Part shown: piece by piece, positions 1 through 8,291 of the stretch
Layout of the letters: each line of letters opens with the position of its first letter
Numbering within the stretch: the first letter of the stretch is position 1
Assembly (NCBI GenBank): GCA_036393335.1
Contig: DASWHD010000179.1
Span: forward strand, 1 to 17,279
Direction: 5' to 3'
Origin: DASWHD01 sp036393335
GTDB lineage: Bacteria; CG2-30-53-67; CG2-30-70-394
DNA length: 17,279 bases
Program-made: the position numbers and the translations under genes
The notes under the pieces: model-generated
The model's input: only the letters and a program-made list of their open reading frames with translations
Databases searched by the model: none
Told to the model about the DNA's origin: nothing

Positions 1-1
1 A

Positions 2-337
2 CCCCAGGATGCCATCACTCGCGCGGAGGCCGCGAATGGCCTGCGCCCGGGGCAGTGGTGGATTCTCGACACCTGGAGCTGGGCCCTCGCCAAGGCCGGG
101 CGCTATGAAGAGGCGTTGCGGCGGCTCGACGAGGCGCAACAACTACGACCCGATGTACCCGTTCTGTCCTACCACCGGGGAGTCATCCTGTCCGACCAAG
201 GCGATGCCGTGGGTGCCGTCGTGGCCCTCAACCGTGCATTGAAGACCTCCTCCGAGTTTCCCGAGGCGCCCGCCGCCCGCGCCCTGTTGGAAAAGCTGAC
301 GCAGACATCGGGGAAGTCGCCGGAAGCACCGAGATAG
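2..337 (+). CDS. TPR-repeat protein, C-terminal end only
   Basis: The reading frame is open from the left edge and stops at 335-337, so only about 111 C-terminal residues are visible and the start lies outside the window. The visible part is helical and reads as tetratricopeptide repeats: a WALAKAGRYEEALRRLDEA unit, then a second unit beginning SYHRGVILSDQGDAVGAV, then a short tail with the pattern EFPEAPAARALLEKL. That ending resembles the final repeats of large TPR proteins of the PrsT (PEP-CTERM-associated) or general scaffold type, but this is resemblance only. TPRs mediate protein-protein contact, and no enzyme motif is visible here. The 219 bp to the next gene argue against tight coupling with it. 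Confidence 0.75.
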   Translation, partial: PQDAITRAEAANGLRPGQWWILDTWSWALAKAGRYEEALRRLDEAQQLRPDVPVLSYHRGVILSDQGDAVGAVVALNRALKTSSEFPEAPAARALLEKLTQTSGKSPEAPR

Positions 338-468
338 AGTCCGACCCGACCCGACAGATCGCCGGCAAATTTCACATTGCATCAATGCGCGAGTGGAGAT
401 CGCCGTAGATCCTCGCACCAGGCTGCAGCCACGCGGGCAACGAGTCGCGGGCTACCGCGTCGCCGGGG

Positions 469-520
469 CGATGCGTGCCGATGCGCAGTGCAGCGGAGCC
501 GGTGTAATCACGCGCATCGG
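469..520. promoter_or_regulatory. Candidate operator: CGATGCG repeats upstream of the DHH gene
   Basis: CGATGCG occurs at 469-475 and again at 479-485, exactly 10 bp apart (one helical turn). The inverted form CGCATCG lies at 513-519. The second and third copies sit within a 9-bp perfect inverted repeat (478-486 with 512-520) around a 25-nt loop. The group lies 37-88 bp before the start codon at 557. It could be a regulator binding site or an RNA hairpin in the leader. No convincing -35/-10 pair was recognised, so the assignment is tentative. Confidence 0.25.
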
Positions 521-556
521 GGTGGCGAACACCCTGCGGAGCGTTAGGATCCGAGG

Positions 557-1945
557 ATGAAATACATCGCCGTCAGCCGCAGCGACGTATTGCACGGCTT
601 TCTCACCGCCCAGTTCGACCGCGGTGACCAGATTCGTTTCCTGGTCACCGGCAAGCGGGCGTGCGAGCGGATGGCCAAGGCAGGCCTCGAGGTCCGCCAC
701 GTGCGTATCGACACCCGCAGTTGGCTGCGCCAGGCCGAGGTGGAGCCCGGCGACGTGTTCATCATCTTTCTGCCCCGACCGAGCAACCTCCAGCGACTCG
801 TCACCCACGTCGTCGATCTCGCGGTCGATTGCTCGGTCATCCCGATCCTCCACTCCCACCTGGAATACCAACTGCCGGAGAGCCCCCGGGTCCGCCCGGT
901 CTACACCCGTGAGCTGTTCGAACCCCATGGCGATCACATCCTCCACCTGCAGGCGATCCGCAGCCGCATCCAGGCGGTGCGCAACCACTTCGCCAACGCG
1001 GAGCGGGTGCTCATCCTGCTCCACGACGACCCGGACCCGGACGGTATCGCCGCTGGTCTGGCGTTGCGTACCCTCCTGGGGCGCAAGCCGCAGACCTGCC
1101 CCCTAGCGTCGTATAAACCGGTCACGCGGCCGGAGAATCTAAAGATGCTCGCCGACCTGTCGATCGAGATCGTACCGATGGAGCAGATCGATCTCGCACG
1201 GTTCGAGCGCATCGCCCTGGTCGACGTGCAGCCACCGTACTTCGGTGAGCGCCACCCGAAGGTCGATCTAGTGATCGATCACCATCCGGAGCTGCGCGGC
1301 TACAACGCCCAGTTCCGCGAGATCCACGTCAGCTATGGGTCGAGCTCCACCATGATGACCGAGTTTCTCCGCGCCGCCGACGTAGAGATCAACCAGCGGC
1401 TGGCCACCGCCCTGTTCTACGCGGTGAAAACCGATACCCAGTTCTTGCAGGGTACCCACCATATCGCGGACCTGAGGTCCTTCTTTTTTCTCTACGCCCG
1501 GGCCAACCGCCGGGCAATCAGTCGCATGGAGCGAGCTCAGCTACCGGCCGCGGACATCGATCACATCGGGCGGGCGCTGGTGGAGCGCCGGGTGATCGAC
1601 GGCAAGCTCTTCGCCCACCTCGGACCGGTACAACGCGACGATGTGATCACCCAGTTCGCCGACTTTTGCCTGCGCTTCGAGGCGATCTCGTGGGTCTTCG
1701 CCTCGGGGGTCTTGGACGGCAACCTGGTGGTGGCGGTGCGCAACGTGGGATACCTCAAGAATGCCGGCGAGGTCACCGCAAAGGCGTTTGGCGACGTGGG
1801 CAACGCCGGCGGGCGGCGCACCATGGCGAAGGCCATCATCCCGATCAAAGGGCTGCGCGAGCAGCTCGGCGGGACGGCAGCCAAGGCCCTGCGTGCCTTC
1901 ATCGAGCAACGCATCCTCGCGCAAGAGATCGACGTCGAGACGTGA
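557..1945 (+). CDS. DHH/DHHA1 phosphoesterase with N-terminal TrkA-N-like domain
   Basis: This 462-residue protein is predicted to hydrolyse phosphodiester bonds in short oligonucleotides or cyclic dinucleotide products, as NrnA-type DHH proteins do with Mn2+. Residues 1-98 look like a Rossmann/TrkA-N (RCK-like) domain without a clear GxGxxG loop. The DHH core follows: HDDPDPDG at 156-163 (motif I), Asp223 in VDVQ (motif II), Asp241-His242-His243 in VIDHHPE (motif III) and Asp293 in KTDT (motif IV). A DHHA1 domain fills roughly 340-450. Its usual GGH substrate-binding motif reads GGRR (418-421), so the conserved His appears to be Arg. The start is supported by AGGA at 546-549, seven bases before ATG. 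The transglycosylase gene begins 14 bp downstream, so the two are probably co-transcribed. The family is clear; the substrate is not. Confidence 0.88.
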   Translation: MKYIAVSRSDVLHGFLTAQFDRGDQIRFLVTGKRACERMAKAGLEVRHVRIDTRSWLRQAEVEPGDVFIIFLPRPSNLQRLVTHVVDLAVDCSVIPILHSHLEYQLPESPRVRPVYTRELFEPHGDHILHLQAIRSRIQAVRNHFANAERVLILLHDDPDPDGIAAGLALRTLLGRKPQTCPLASYKPVTRPENLKMLADLSIEIVPMEQIDLARFERIALVDVQPPYFGERHPKVDLVIDHHPELRGYNAQFREIHVSYGSSSTMMTEFLRAADVEINQRLATALFYAVKTDTQFLQGTHHIADLRSFFFLYARANRRAISRMERAQLPAADIDHIGRALVERRVIDGKLFAHLGPVQRDDVITQFADFCLRFEAISWVFASGVLDGNLVVAVRNVGYLKNAGEVTAKAFGDVGNAGGRRTMAKAIIPIKGLREQLGGTAAKALRAFIEQRILAQEIDVET

Positions 1946-1959
1946 TCGGGGACGGCGCA

Positions 1960-4167
1960 ATGGTGTGGCGATGGTGGATCCCTTGGTGGTTTCTCTGGGC
2001 GACCGGTCTCTCCGCCGCTTCCCTCCCCTACCCACCGCCGGCCGGGCTAGAAAGTGTGGTCGAGGCGCTCTGGGCGGACCAGTACGCGGAGGTCCCTCAC
2101 CTCCTCACAGCGGTAGACGGCGCCCTGCCTGCCGCCAGTCGGCCCGCCCGCGACCTCCTCTTGGGCTACACGCGACTCCAGCAGGGTGACGCTGGTGCGG
2201 CGTACCCGCTGCTGCGCCAGAGCATCGACGCCTTTCCTCCCCTCGCTAGCACCCTGCGGCTGCTCGCCGCGCAGGCGGCCCTGGGCGCCGATCGGCCGGA
2301 CGAGGCCGCCGCCCTCCTGCAGGCGGTACTGGCCGACCCCAACCCGCGCCTGGTGCCGGCGGCGTTGCGCCACCTGGCGGCCGCCCAGGAGGCGACCGGC
2401 CATTCCGAGGCGGCGATCCGCACTCTCGAACAATACGTGGCCGCCGGCGGCGAGGAGTTCCTCGCCCAAGCCGTCTACGATCAGGCCCGACTCCATGAGG
2501 TCCTGGGCCAATACGGCACGGCACAGGGCCTCTACCAGCGGGTGTGGGAGGAGTTTCCCGGCGATGAGATGGCGGACGAGGCGGTGCGTGCCCAGCTCCG
2601 CCTGGCGCACCACGCGGCCGTGCCCCGCGCCGATGGCGCCGCCCTGTACGCCCGGGCCACCCGCGCCGCCGGGCGCTACCACCACGATGAGGTGATCCAC
2701 ACCCTACGCCTGTTGCAACGCCGCGTCCCGGACTTCGCTCGCATGGACCACGTCGCGCTGCAGCTCGGCAAGGCACAATTCTACCGCCGGGACTTCGCCC
2801 AGGCCGCCGCCACCTTCCATCGTGCCGTGCGGCGCCACTACGACAGCCCCCTGGTCCCCGAGCTGCTCGACCGCGAGGCCGAGGCGCGCCTGCGACTCGG
2901 GCAACGCACCCGCGCCATGCAGCTCGTCGACACCCTGGTCGAGCGTTTCCCCGCCGATCCGGAGACCGGCAAGGCGCTGTACATGCTGGGCAAACACCAC
3001 CACCTGCGCGGGGAATTGCAGAAGGCGCGGCTACGCCTCATCCAGCTCGACCGACTCCAGCCCCGCGGTCCGCGGACGGATGACGCGCTATTGCGCCTCG
3101 GCTGGATCGCCTACCAGGCTCAGGATTGGGAGGCCGCCCGTCGCTGGTTCACCACCCTGGTGCAGCGCTACGGCCACACCTCCCACGACCGGGTCGAGGC
3201 GCTCTACTGGGCGGGCCGGTGCGCGGAGAACCTGGGCGACCCAAGCGCCGCCCAGCGCGACTACCGCGCCACCTTCGCCCCCAACCGCTGGGACTACTTC
3301 GCCCAGGAGGCAGCGCGCCGCCTCGCCCTCATGGGTGATCCCGAGGCCGAGGAAGGCTTCCGGCTGATCGCCCAGCGCGATACCCACCTGGAGCCACCCC
3401 CGAGCTCGTCCCTCGACCGCGCGCGGCTACTCGCCAGCCTCGGTCTGCGGGATCTCGCCCAGCGTGAGATCGGATACGCGGTGTATGCCGACCGGATTCC
3501 GCCCGAGGCACGCCTGCCCTATCTCCTTCTCCTCAGCGATCTCGGGGGTAACGACCTGTCCCTCGTCAGGCTCCGCCGCCAGTATGGCAAGGCGCTGATC
3601 CGCGGCGACCAAGGGCTGCCGGTAGCGGTGTGGCGCGCCTTGTATCCCCTCCCGGAGCGTCCCCTCCTCGAGCGGGAAGCGGCGCGCTACGGGGTGGACC
3701 CATACCTCCTGGCCAGCCTCATCAATCAGGAGAGCGGCCACAACCCCCGGGCCTACTCGCCGGCCGGCGCCCACGGCCTGATGCAGCTCATCTGGCCCAC
3801 GGCCCGGGTGCTCGCCACTCGCCTGGAGATGTCGCTCACCGATCGCAGGCAGCTCTTCGAACCGGAGATCAACCTGCGCCTCGGGACGCGCTACCTTGCC
3901 GACCTCCTGGAACTCTTCCACGGCAATACCGCGGCGGCGCTCGCCGCATACAATGCGGGGGAACATCGGGTCACGCAGTGGCTGGCGACCGATCCGGAGC
4001 GGGGGACGCCGGAGTTCATCGCCACCATTCCCTTCCAGGAGACCCGGAACTACGTGGAGCGTGTCCTGAGCCACTACGGGGCGTACCGGGCGATCTACGC
4101 CCCGCCCCCCGCCGCCGGCACGACCGCCGATGCGGCGGCACCGCCGGCCCCCACGCCGCCCGGCTAA
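1960..4167 (+). CDS. Periplasmic TPR-containing lytic murein transglycosylase (Slt/GH23-type)
   Basis: The enzyme is predicted to cleave the MurNAc-GlcNAc bond of peptidoglycan non-hydrolytically, leaving 1,6-anhydroMurNAc ends. The 735-residue product begins with a tryptophan-rich signal peptide (about residues 1-20). Next comes a long alpha-helical region of many TPR-like units (about 30-560), comparable to the superhelical arm of Slt70. The GH23 SLT domain covers roughly 570-710. Glu591 in NQESG is the predicted catalytic acid/base, and GLMQL (606-610) and AYNAG (663-667) are the conserved core motifs. The C-terminus is a Pro/Ala-rich tail. ATG at 1960 was chosen because the signal peptide begins there and GGGGA (1948-1952) is well placed. 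A GTG at 1942 overlapping the upstream stop is possible. The long in-frame extension back to 1666 lies inside the DHH gene and is not real. Confidence 0.9.
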   Translation: MVWRWWIPWWFLWATGLSAASLPYPPPAGLESVVEALWADQYAEVPHLLTAVDGALPAASRPARDLLLGYTRLQQGDAGAAYPLLRQSIDAFPPLASTLRLLAAQAALGADRPDEAAALLQAVLADPNPRLVPAALRHLAAAQEATGHSEAAIRTLEQYVAAGGEEFLAQAVYDQARLHEVLGQYGTAQGLYQRVWEEFPGDEMADEAVRAQLRLAHHAAVPRADGAALYARATRAAGRYHHDEVIHTLRLLQRRVPDFARMDHVALQLGKAQFYRRDFAQAAATFHRAVRRHYDSPLVPELLDREAEARLRLGQRTRAMQLVDTLVERFPADPETGKALYMLGKHHHLRGELQKARLRLIQLDRLQPRGPRTDDALLRLGWIAYQAQDWEAARRWFTTLVQRYGHTSHDRVEALYWAGRCAENLGDPSAAQRDYRATFAPNRWDYFAQEAARRLALMGDPEAEEGFRLIAQRDTHLEPPPSSSLDRARLLASLGLRDLAQREIGYAVYADRIPPEARLPYLLLLSDLGGNDLSLVRLRRQYGKALIRGDQGLPVAVWRALYPLPERPLLEREAARYGVDPYLLASLINQESGHNPRAYSPAGAHGLMQLIWPTARVLATRLEMSLTDRRQLFEPEINLRLGTRYLADLLELFHGNTAAALAAYNAGEHRVTQWLATDPERGTPEFIATIPFQETRNYVERVLSHYGAYRAIYAPPPAAGTTADAAAPPAPTPPG

Positions 4168-4372
4168 CCCTCAGGGGGTCGGGAGAGCGGTCGCGGCCCG
4201 CTGCCCGAATCCCCGAACAGGTGCCTTGCGCACCGGCCAGCGGGAAGCCCCCCCATCGCGGCGCACCTGGCGCCCGAACGTCCTGCCGGTACAGGGTTTT
4301 CTCGTCGCACCCCAGGGCGGAAGTGGCCGGCACGGGAGATGCACAACGGGTCGTATCCAACCACGACCCAAC

Positions 4373-4867
4373 ATGAAAACCGTTGCCCTCCTCCTCTCCC
4401 TGTTGTTTGCCGTACCGGCCTTTAGCCAGACGGTACATACCTCCTCCCTCGAATCTGGGAGCACCACCCACTTCACACGCGCCTACCGTGGAGACGAGGA
4501 GGGCAACGGCGCCCTGCGGGCCCTCCGGGGCCACCTGCGGGAGGAGCTGCTCGACGCCGGCCTCCGCGGTACCTATAACCGGCTGCGTCACCTCCGCCCG
4601 GGGGTGGCCCGGGCCCTCGGCATCACCCCCGACGACGAGTCCACCCATCCCGACCGGCCCCTTACCTGCCGCATCCAGGGCGACCTCTTCGACCTGTCTT
4701 TCGGCGTCGACCTGAGCCACCGGCGCGGCTGGTCAACGAACGTCGAGGTGGATCTGGACGACCGGCTGATCGCCGTCGAGCTCGAAGGGCGGAGCCACGT
4801 GAGCTACGGCCTCTCCTATGATGAGGGGCGCGACGCCGTGCAGGCGGTGGTCAGCCTCCACTTCTAG
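4373..4867 (+). CDS. Small secreted protein of unknown function, beta-rich, ending in Phe
   Basis: I do not recognise this 164-residue protein. It has a clear Sec signal peptide (MKTVALLLSLLFAVPAFS, cleavage near residue 19). A polar helical segment spans about 47-82 (ALRALRGHLREELLDAGL). The C-terminal half alternates polar and hydrophobic residues in several predicted beta strands: about 104-114, 120-128, 131-139, 142-149 and 154-164. The final residues VVSLHF end in Phe, as many outer-membrane beta-barrel strands do. Five strands are too few for a monomeric barrel, so it may oligomerise or simply be a small periplasmic beta domain. There is one Cys (99) in the mature part. The signal peptide supports the start, although no Shine-Dalgarno sequence is obvious. 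The gene follows the transglycosylase after 205 bp that contain only weak hairpins, and it overlaps the convergent nitrilase gene by 17 bp. Confidence 0.7.
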   Translation: MKTVALLLSLLFAVPAFSQTVHTSSLESGSTTHFTRAYRGDEEGNGALRALRGHLREELLDAGLRGTYNRLRHLRPGVARALGITPDDESTHPDRPLTCRIQGDLFDLSFGVDLSHRRGWSTNVEVDLDDRLIAVELEGRSHVSYGLSYDEGRDAVQAVVSLHF

Positions 4868-5690
4868 CCGGCGGCGAAAAGAGGTCTGACCGCCGATGCT
4901 GGAGCGCCGGTAGCTGGCGCCGGATCCGCTGTAGTTCGGCGAAGTTGAGGTCGGCCACCGCCACCCCCTCCTCGGCCCCGAGGCGCGCGAGCGAACGGCC
5001 CCACGGGTCGACGATCATGGTGTGGCCGAAGGTGGGGATGCCGTTCTCCATCGGCCCGATCAGGGCCGGGGCGACGACAAAGGCCTGGTTCTCAATGGCC
5101 CGGGCTCGCAACAGCACCTGCCAGTGGGCACGGCCGGTGTACTGGGTAAAAGCCGCCGGCAAGAAGAGGATCTCGGCCCCCTGATCGGCCAGGGCACGGA
5201 ACAGCTCCGGGAACCGCAAGTCGTAGCAGATCGTCAGGCCCAGCCGGCCGACCTCGGTCGCCACCACCACCGCCTCCGCACCGGGTAGGATCCGATCCGA
5301 CTCCCGTACCACCACCCCCGTACCCTCGAGGGCGACGTCGAACAGGTGAATCTTGCGGTACCTGGCGAGGATTTCACCCGAGGGCGAGAAGAGCAGGCTG
5401 GTGTTATAGCAACGTCCCTCCGTGCCACGTTCCAGGAGGGAGCCACCGACCAGGAAGACCTGAAACCGCCGCGCCAGCCCGGCGAGAGTGTCGCTCAGGG
5501 CACCGGGAACCGTCTCCGCGTGATCCCAGTACTGTGAGCCGCGGCCGCGCCACAGGCAAAGCTCCGGCAGGGCCACGACCCGCGCCCCGTGCGCGGCGGC
5601 CTGCTGCACCCACTGGGTCGCCCGGGCCAAATTATTCGCCTGATCCGGACCCGCCGCCATCTGCACGGCGGCGAGACGTAACCCCGACAT
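4851..5690 (-). CDS. Nitrilase-superfamily amidohydrolase, Nit1/YbeM-like (probable deaminated glutathione amidase)
   Basis: This cytosolic carbon-nitrogen hydrolase has 279 residues, the usual family length. The Cys-Glu-Lys triad is visible: Glu43 in ALPELCL, Lys113 in YRKIHLFDV and Cys155 in TICYDLRFPEL. The motifs RARAIENQAFVVAP and GHTMIVDPWG fit the Nit1/Nit2/YbeM branch, whose members hydrolyse deaminated glutathione to 2-oxoglutarate and CysGly as metabolite repair. The exact substrate is inferred from branch resemblance. ATG at 5690 is strongly supported by GGAGG at 5696-5700 with a five-base spacer; longer upstream readings run into the divergent anmK gene. Only 50 bp separate it from anmK, so promoters for both must fit there. 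A run of seven T on its sense strand is the only striking feature of that gap. The 3' end overlaps the small secreted gene tail-to-tail. Confidence 0.9.
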   Translation of the reverse strand: MSGLRLAAVQMAAGPDQANNLARATQWVQQAAAHGARVVALPELCLWRGRGSQYWDHAETVPGALSDTLAGLARRFQVFLVGGSLLERGTEGRCYNTSLLFSPSGEILARYRKIHLFDVALEGTGVVVRESDRILPGAEAVVVATEVGRLGLTICYDLRFPELFRALADQGAEILFLPAAFTQYTGRAHWQVLLRARAIENQAFVVAPALIGPMENGIPTFGHTMIVDPWGRSLARLGAEEGVAVADLNFAELQRIRRQLPALQHRRSDLFSPPARSGG

Positions 5691-5740
5691 CCAAACCTCC
5701 GCACGGTGAAAAAAACAGCGCATCGCACTATCGTGGGGCG

Positions 5741-6868
5741 ATGCTCGGAGATCAAGCGACGGCGATCGGCGTGATGTGCGGCTCGTCCCTGGACGGGGTC
5801 GACGTGGCCTGGCTACGCGGCACCGAGCTCCTGCGGTTCTCCACCCAGCCACTCCCCCAACACCTGACCGCCCGGCTGCGCCCGGCCCTGCTGGGGGAGC
5901 CGCTGGCCGCACCAGAGATGGCGGCCCTCGACGTGGCGGTGGGCCGCGCCTTCGTCGACGCCGTGCGCCGCGCCGGCGGCCGCGAGCGAGCCGACTTCGT
6001 CGCGTGCCACGGCATCACCGTCGCCCACGACCCGGCCTCCGGTTACTCGTGGCAGCTCGGCGACCTAGCCACCGTGGCGCGGGGGCTGGCGACCACGGCC
6101 GTCGGCCACTTCCGCAGCCACGACGTCGCCGGCGGCGGCGAGGGTGCGCCCCTCGCCCCCCTCTTCCACCGCCGGCTCTTCGGGGAGCCGGAAGAGGACC
6201 GCCTGGTCCTCAACCTGGGCGGCATCGCCAACCTCTCCGAGCTGCCGGCGACCGGCGCGACCCGGGGCTACGACCTGGGGCCGTGCAACCTCCTGCTTGA
6301 CCCCCTCTACCGCCAGCTCACCGGCGGGCAGGGGTTCGATGGTGACGGCCGCCTCGCGGCCCGCGGACACGCCCGGTCCGACCTCCTGCCACCCTTCCTC
6401 GACGACCCGTTTCTCCGGGCGGAGCCACCCAAGTCCACGGGTCGCGAGCGGTTCGGCCCCGACTTCATAGCGGCCTTCGCGACCGCCTGCGCCGCGGCCG
6501 GGTGCTCCACCGAGGACACCCTGCGCACCGCGTGCCACTACATCGCGGCCAATCTCGCCGACCACCTGCGCCGCATCGCCACTGCGAGTGCTTGGCGGCG
6601 GCTCATCCTGTGCGGGGGCGGCTCCCACAACCAGACCCTGGTGGAAGAGATCCGCGCCGCCTGCGCGGCGCTGCCGGTCGAGAGCGCAGATCGCCACGGC
6701 AGCGACCCGGACGCGGTCGAGGCCGTGGGCTTCGCCCTCCTCGGCGAGCAGTGCCTGTGCGGCGTGGGGCAGGAGGTCGGCCCAATCACCGGCGGCGCCG
6801 GCCGTCCGATCCTCGGCCAGATCCAGCCGGGGCCAAATTACCCCTACCTCCTACGCCGCCTGGCATGA
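5741..6868 (+). CDS. anmK: Anhydro-N-acetylmuramic acid kinase
   Basis: AnmK opens the 1,6-anhydro ring of anhydroMurNAc and phosphorylates it with ATP to give MurNAc-6-phosphate, a cytosolic step of peptidoglycan recycling. The product has 375 residues, normal for the family. The N-terminal phosphate-binding motif is GVMCGSSLDGVD (10-21). Other family blocks are CHGITV near 89, LNLGGIANLS (158-167), YDLGPCNLLLD (177-187, a Cys where Gly is usual in GPGN), PPKSTGRERFG, the nucleotide-binding CGGGSHN and the terminal EAVGFALL helix. ATG at 5741 places the glycine-rich motif at the usual distance from the N-terminus. Only a short G-rich run precedes it. The partner reaction, release of anhydro sugars by a lytic transglycosylase, is encoded 1.6 kb upstream on the same strand, but other genes intervene. 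Confidence 0.95.
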   Translation: MLGDQATAIGVMCGSSLDGVDVAWLRGTELLRFSTQPLPQHLTARLRPALLGEPLAAPEMAALDVAVGRAFVDAVRRAGGRERADFVACHGITVAHDPASGYSWQLGDLATVARGLATTAVGHFRSHDVAGGGEGAPLAPLFHRRLFGEPEEDRLVLNLGGIANLSELPATGATRGYDLGPCNLLLDPLYRQLTGGQGFDGDGRLAARGHARSDLLPPFLDDPFLRAEPPKSTGRERFGPDFIAAFATACAAAGCSTEDTLRTACHYIAANLADHLRRIATASAWRRLILCGGGSHNQTLVEEIRAACAALPVESADRHGSDPDAVEAVGFALLGEQCLCGVGQEVGPITGGAGRPILGQIQPGPNYPYLLRRLA

Positions 6869-6950
6869 TCCTCGACCGGCTAGCGGCCGTGCGGGGTTCC
6901 CCATCGCTCCCGCCTCTGCTATCCATGCCCCCGCCACCGGCCCCCATCCC

Positions 6951-8291
6951 ATGTCCCGAATCCTGTCTCTCCTCCTCATCGGGCTCCTCGCGGCGCCCAC
7001 GGCGCACGGCGAGGACCTCTCCCTCCCGGTGCAGGAGCATCGCCTCGCCAACGGCCTGCGGGTGGTCACCCTGGAAGACCACAGTGCACCGGTGGCCATC
7101 GTTCAAGTCTGGTACCACGTGGGCTCCAAGAACGAGGTGCCGGGCAAAACCGGCCTCGCCCACCTCTTGGAGCACATGATGTTCAAGGGCACCGCCGCTC
7201 ATGGCCCCGGCGAGTTCAGTCGCCGGGTCGCCCGCGGCGGAGGCGACGACAACGCCTTCACCAGCCGCGACTACACCGCCTATTTCGAGAAGTTTGCCGC
7301 CGACCGCCTGGGTCTCGGCCTGCGCCTGGAGGCGGACCGGATGCGCGGCCTGCGCCTCGATCCCGGCGAGTTCGAGCGCGAGCGGGCGGTGGTGAAAGAA
7401 GAACGCCGCATGCGCACCGAGGACGACCCCCAGTCCGCCCTGGTGGAGCAGGTCCAGGCGGCGGCGTTCGTGGCCCACCCCTACCGGGGACCGGTGATCG
7501 GCTGGATGGCGGATATCGACCGGGTCACGGTGGCCGACCTGAAGGCGTTCTACGACCGCTATTACCAGCCGGGCAACGCCATCCTCGTGCTGGTGGGAGA
7601 CTTCGACACCGCGGCGGTAATGCAGGAGGTCGAGACGGCGTTCGGCCCCATCCCGCCCGGACCGCCGCCGGTCGCACCGCGCTTTGCCGAACCGCCCCAG
7701 CACGGCGAGCGGCGCATTGCGCTGCGGCGCGAGGCGCAGCTCCCCTTCGTCTACGTCGCCTATCACACCCCGACCCTCGACGACCCGGACGGCCACGCCC
7801 TGGAGGTCCTCGCCCAGCTCCTCGCCGGTGGCAAGAGTTCGCGGCTCTACCGGTCGCTGGTCCAGGAACGGCGGGTCGCCCTCTACGCCGGGGCAAGCTA
7901 TGACTCGGACGCCGAGGACCCGTCGCTGTTCACCCTCTACGGGGCGATCCAGCCGGGCCACACCACCGGCGAGTGGCAGAGCCTCGTCGCCACGGAGCTG
8001 TGGCGCCTCGCCGAGGAACCGGTCCCGGAGCGGGAGCTGACCAAGGCGAAGAACCAGATCGAGGCGCAGTTCGTCTTCGCCCAGGACTCGGTCTTCTACC
8101 TCGCCATGACCCTCGGTCGCCTCTACACCACGGGGCGGGGGATCGCCGACCTCAACGCCTACCTGCCCCGCATCCGCGCCGTCACCGCCGCAGACGTGCA
8201 GCGGGTGGCGCGAACCTATTTCCGGCCTGACCAGCACACCGTCGGCATCCTCATCCCGGAGCCGCCGGCCCCAGGAGACGGCGGTGCATAG
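6951..8291 (+). CDS. M16-family zinc metallopeptidase, catalytic subunit, secreted
   Basis: This 446-residue protein has a signal peptide (about 1-20, ending TAHG) and is predicted to act in the periplasm on peptides or unfolded polypeptides. The inverted zinc motif HLLEH (His71, Glu74, His75) sits in GLAHLLEHMMFKGT. A downstream acidic pair (Glu150/Glu151 in VVKEERRMR) supplies the third zinc ligand. The length and the two-domain fold fit M16B half-clam subunits, which work as dimers. The C-terminal domain carries GGKSSRLYRSLV but is otherwise diverged. The ATG at 6951 is the only in-frame Met ahead of the signal peptide; no Shine-Dalgarno sequence is evident. The next M16 gene starts 8 bp before this stop codon, so the two are almost certainly co-translated and probably assemble as a heterodimer. 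Confidence 0.93.
   Translation: MSRILSLLLIGLLAAPTAHGEDLSLPVQEHRLANGLRVVTLEDHSAPVAIVQVWYHVGSKNEVPGKTGLAHLLEHMMFKGTAAHGPGEFSRRVARGGGDDNAFTSRDYTAYFEKFAADRLGLGLRLEADRMRGLRLDPGEFERERAVVKEERRMRTEDDPQSALVEQVQAAAFVAHPYRGPVIGWMADIDRVTVADLKAFYDRYYQPGNAILVLVGDFDTAAVMQEVETAFGPIPPGPPPVAPRFAEPPQHGERRIALRREAQLPFVYVAYHTPTLDDPDGHALEVLAQLLAGGKSSRLYRSLVQERRVALYAGASYDSDAEDPSLFTLYGAIQPGHTTGEWQSLVATELWRLAEEPVPERELTKAKNQIEAQFVFAQDSVFYLAMTLGRLYTTGRGIADLNAYLPRIRAVTAADVQRVARTYFRPDQHTVGILIPEPPAPGDGGA

Noticed and set aside
338..556. Intergenic segment examined for a tRNA or small RNA gene
   Set aside because: No cloverleaf, T-loop consensus or terminator was found; only the CGATGCG repeats stand out.
1666..1959. Extension of the transglycosylase frame upstream into the DHH gene
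   Set aside because: The translated extension is Arg/Gly-rich and lies wholly within DHH coding sequence; the signal peptide starts at 1960.
4168..4372. Gap between the transglycosylase and the secreted unknown examined for genes or a terminator
   Set aside because: Only short GC hairpins such as GGTGC/GCACC near 4220-4234 are present, with no U-run and no credible start codon or ORF of its own.
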